DNA from: Deltaproteobacteria bacterium
Lineage (GTDB): Bacteria; Desulfobacterota; Binatia; Binatales; Binataceae
Assembly (NCBI GenBank): GCA_021780585.1
Contig: JAJXYM010000184.1
Coordinates: 1 to 5,994, forward strand
Length of the DNA stretch: 5,994 nt
Direction of reading: 5' to 3'
Part shown: piece after piece, positions 4,959 through 5,994 of the stretch
Position numbering within the stretch: the stretch's first letter is position 1
Layout: each line of letters starts with the position of its first letter
Made by a program: the position numbers and the translations under genes
The notes under the pieces: generated by a model
Database searches by the model: none
Told to the model about the DNA's origin: nothing
The model's input: only the letters and a program-made list of their open reading frames with translations

Positions 4959-5357
4959 TCAGGGCTTCTGGCCCATGATATAGCCGCCCAAATCGGTGGG
5001 ATTCGCCACTTCCGACACCGGACGGTAGTCGGCCGCCGGCTTGGTCGCCTGATGCCGATCGGCGACCGCCCCAAGCCGTGAATCGGCCGCGGCGACGGCC
5101 TCGGCAAGCTTCGTATCGTGTCGCCATTCCTCGCCCGCGCCGCCGCGCGTCATCGTGCCGGTCAAGTCGTAGCGATGCCAATACACCGCGCGCGTCGGCA
5201 CGCCCGCCGGGTCGTCCACCAGATGCTCGTAAATCCATTTCTCATTGAAATGGACGCCGTGTTCCTCAAGTTCGATCGGGCTGTTGAGGCTGCCGACCGT
5301 GCGATCGGGGGTGCCCAGCAGTGCGACCACCGTGTTGCGAGTGACGGGCTTGCTCAT
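4959..5357 (-). CDS. Uncharacterised 132-residue protein, translationally coupled to NuoF
   Basis: I do not recognise this family. The protein is soluble in appearance, with no cysteine, signal peptide or obvious membrane segment. The N-terminal two thirds look like a compact folded unit rich in aromatic and charged residues, with VALLGTPDRTVGSLN at 11-25, EEHGVHFNEKWIYEHL at 31-46 and RAVYWHRYDLTGTM at 56-69. Then comes a charged, Ala-rich helix-like segment (about 76-105) and a tail ending GGYIMGQKP. The start is ATG 5357, which overlaps the NuoF stop in an ATGA; GGAGAG (5372-5367) lies nine bases upstream within nuoF. The same frame stays open through nuoF to an ATG at 5663, but that part is shadow sequence. 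Tight coupling suggests a role with complex I or its expression; this is inference. It is the last gene of the operon in view and ends 16 bases from the convergent hydrolase gene. Confidence 0.82.
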   Translation of the reverse strand: MSKPVTRNTVVALLGTPDRTVGSLNSPIELEEHGVHFNEKWIYEHLVDDPAGVPTRAVYWHRYDLTGTMTRGGAGEEWRHDTKLAEAVAAADSRLGAVADRHQATKPAADYRPVSEVANPTDLGGYIMGQKP

Positions 5358-5994
5358 ACCGCGAAACTCTCCGGGAACGGGCACTTGCCGGCCGTCACAT
5401 GGGCCTCGTAATCGGCGCGGAACTGCTTGAGGAAGGCGCGCGCCGCCCATGAGGCGCCGTCGGCCAGCGCGCAGATACATTTGCCGTCCATGAAATTGAA
5501 GGTGTCGGCGAGCGTCTCGAGATCCTCCGGACGCCCCTCGCCGGCCTCGAGCCGCTTGAGCGTGCGATAGGTCCAGCCCGTGCCCTCGCGGCACTGCGTG
5601 CATTGGCCGCACGACTCGTGCTCGAAGAAACGCGCGATCACCAGCGCGGCGCGCACCATGCACGAACGATCGTCGAGCACGATCGCGCCGGCGGTGCCGA
5701 GCAGCGAATTGACGGTTTTGAGCGATTCGTGATCGACCGCCACGTCAATTTGATCGCCGCGCAACACCGGCATCGAGATGCCGCCCGGTATCACCGCCTT
5801 GATCGTGCGGCCCTCTTCGAGTCCGCCGCCGTACGTATAGATGAGGTCGCGCATCTTCACGCCGAGCGGCAATTCATAGATCCCCGGACGCTTGACGTGT
5901 CCGCTGATCCCGAACAGCGTATTGCCGAAACTGTTGGGCATGCCCCGGCGCTTGTACCAATCCACGCCGTTCATGATGATCGCCGGAACCTGCG
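5354..5994 (-). CDS. nuoF: NADH-quinone oxidoreductase subunit F (NuoF, 51-kDa type), C-terminal half
   Basis: NuoF is the peripheral-arm subunit of complex I that oxidises NADH with FMN and passes electrons to 4Fe-4S cluster N3. In view are about 213 residues, roughly half of a usual 420-450-residue NuoF; the N-terminal half lies beyond base 5994. The frame is open across the window edge (QVPAII precedes NGVDWY), so the ATG at 5974 is internal. Numbered from that Met: FGISGHVKRPGIYELPLG at 21-38, KAVIPGG at 59-65, and the N3 ligands in ESCGQCTQCREGTGW (Cys122, Cys125, Cys128) plus Cys168 in CICAL. All four cysteines are present, so the subunit looks functional. HoxF- or formate dehydrogenase-linked diaphorases are related alternatives, but the C-terminus reads as standard NuoF. 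The next gene overlaps it by ATGA and is not nuoG. Confidence 0.95.
   Translation of the reverse strand, partial: QVPAIIMNGVDWYKRRGMPNSFGNTLFGISGHVKRPGIYELPLGVKMRDLIYTYGGGLEEGRTIKAVIPGGISMPVLRGDQIDVAVDHESLKTVNSLLGTAGAIVLDDRSCMVRAALVIARFFEHESCGQCTQCREGTGWTYRTLKRLEAGEGRPEDLETLADTFNFMDGKCICALADGASWAARAFLKQFRADYEAHVTAGKCPFPESFAV

Noticed and set aside
5358..5663. Earlier ATG giving the 132-residue protein a 102-residue N-terminal extension
   Set aside because: The extension is entirely within nuoF in another frame and is Arg/His-rich. ATG 5357 has its own ribosome binding site and forms a normal ATGA overlap.

Overview
The window is GC-rich and densely packed with genes, and its codon use is strongly GC-biased throughout. 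It holds a SAM-I riboswitch, an F420-type luciferase-like oxidoreductase, 4-carboxymuconolactone decarboxylase-like proteins and a complex I NuoF. This mix suggests an uncultured, metabolically versatile soil or sediment bacterium. A Binatota- or Desulfobacterota-like lineage is a guess from gene content; nothing here fixes the taxon.

Layout. (1) Bases 1-705, minus strand: the N-terminal 235 residues of a MoeB/ThiF/HesA-type E1-like adenylyltransferase, cut off by the window start. (2) Bases 707-913, minus strand: its leader, with a candidate promoter, a SAM-I (S-box) aptamer at 866-751, an antiterminator, and an intrinsic terminator whose 3' arm also carries the ribosome binding site. (3) Bases 867-1105: a divergent regulatory region. 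(4) Bases 1106-4942, plus strand: five co-directional genes with gaps of 183, 66, 74 and 61 bases. They encode a CMD-family protein, a 3-hydroxyisobutyrate dehydrogenase-family oxidoreductase, a second CMD-family paralog, a TIGR03619-like F420-dependent LLM oxidoreductase and an HSL-family alpha/beta hydrolase. (5) Bases 4959-5994, minus strand and convergent with the previous block: the C-terminal half of NuoF, followed with a 4-base ATGA overlap by an unrecognised 132-residue protein that ends the gene run.

Function. The most informative element is the SAM-I riboswitch directly upstream of an E1-like enzyme. S-box control marks methionine, SAM or sulfur metabolism. The simplest reading is that the enzyme activates a small sulfur-carrier protein for methionine (homocysteine) synthesis, as described for HcyF in Wolinella succinogenes, rather than serving molybdopterin or thiamine synthesis. 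This is an inference, and the downstream genes that would test it lie outside the window. The plus-strand cluster looks catabolic: it offers hydrolysis, flavin- or F420-type redox chemistry, beta-hydroxyacid dehydrogenation and CMD-type chemistry. Its substrate cannot be read from the sequence. The NuoF end belongs to a respiratory complex I (or NuoEF-type diaphorase) operon in which a small unknown protein occupies the place where nuoG often sits.
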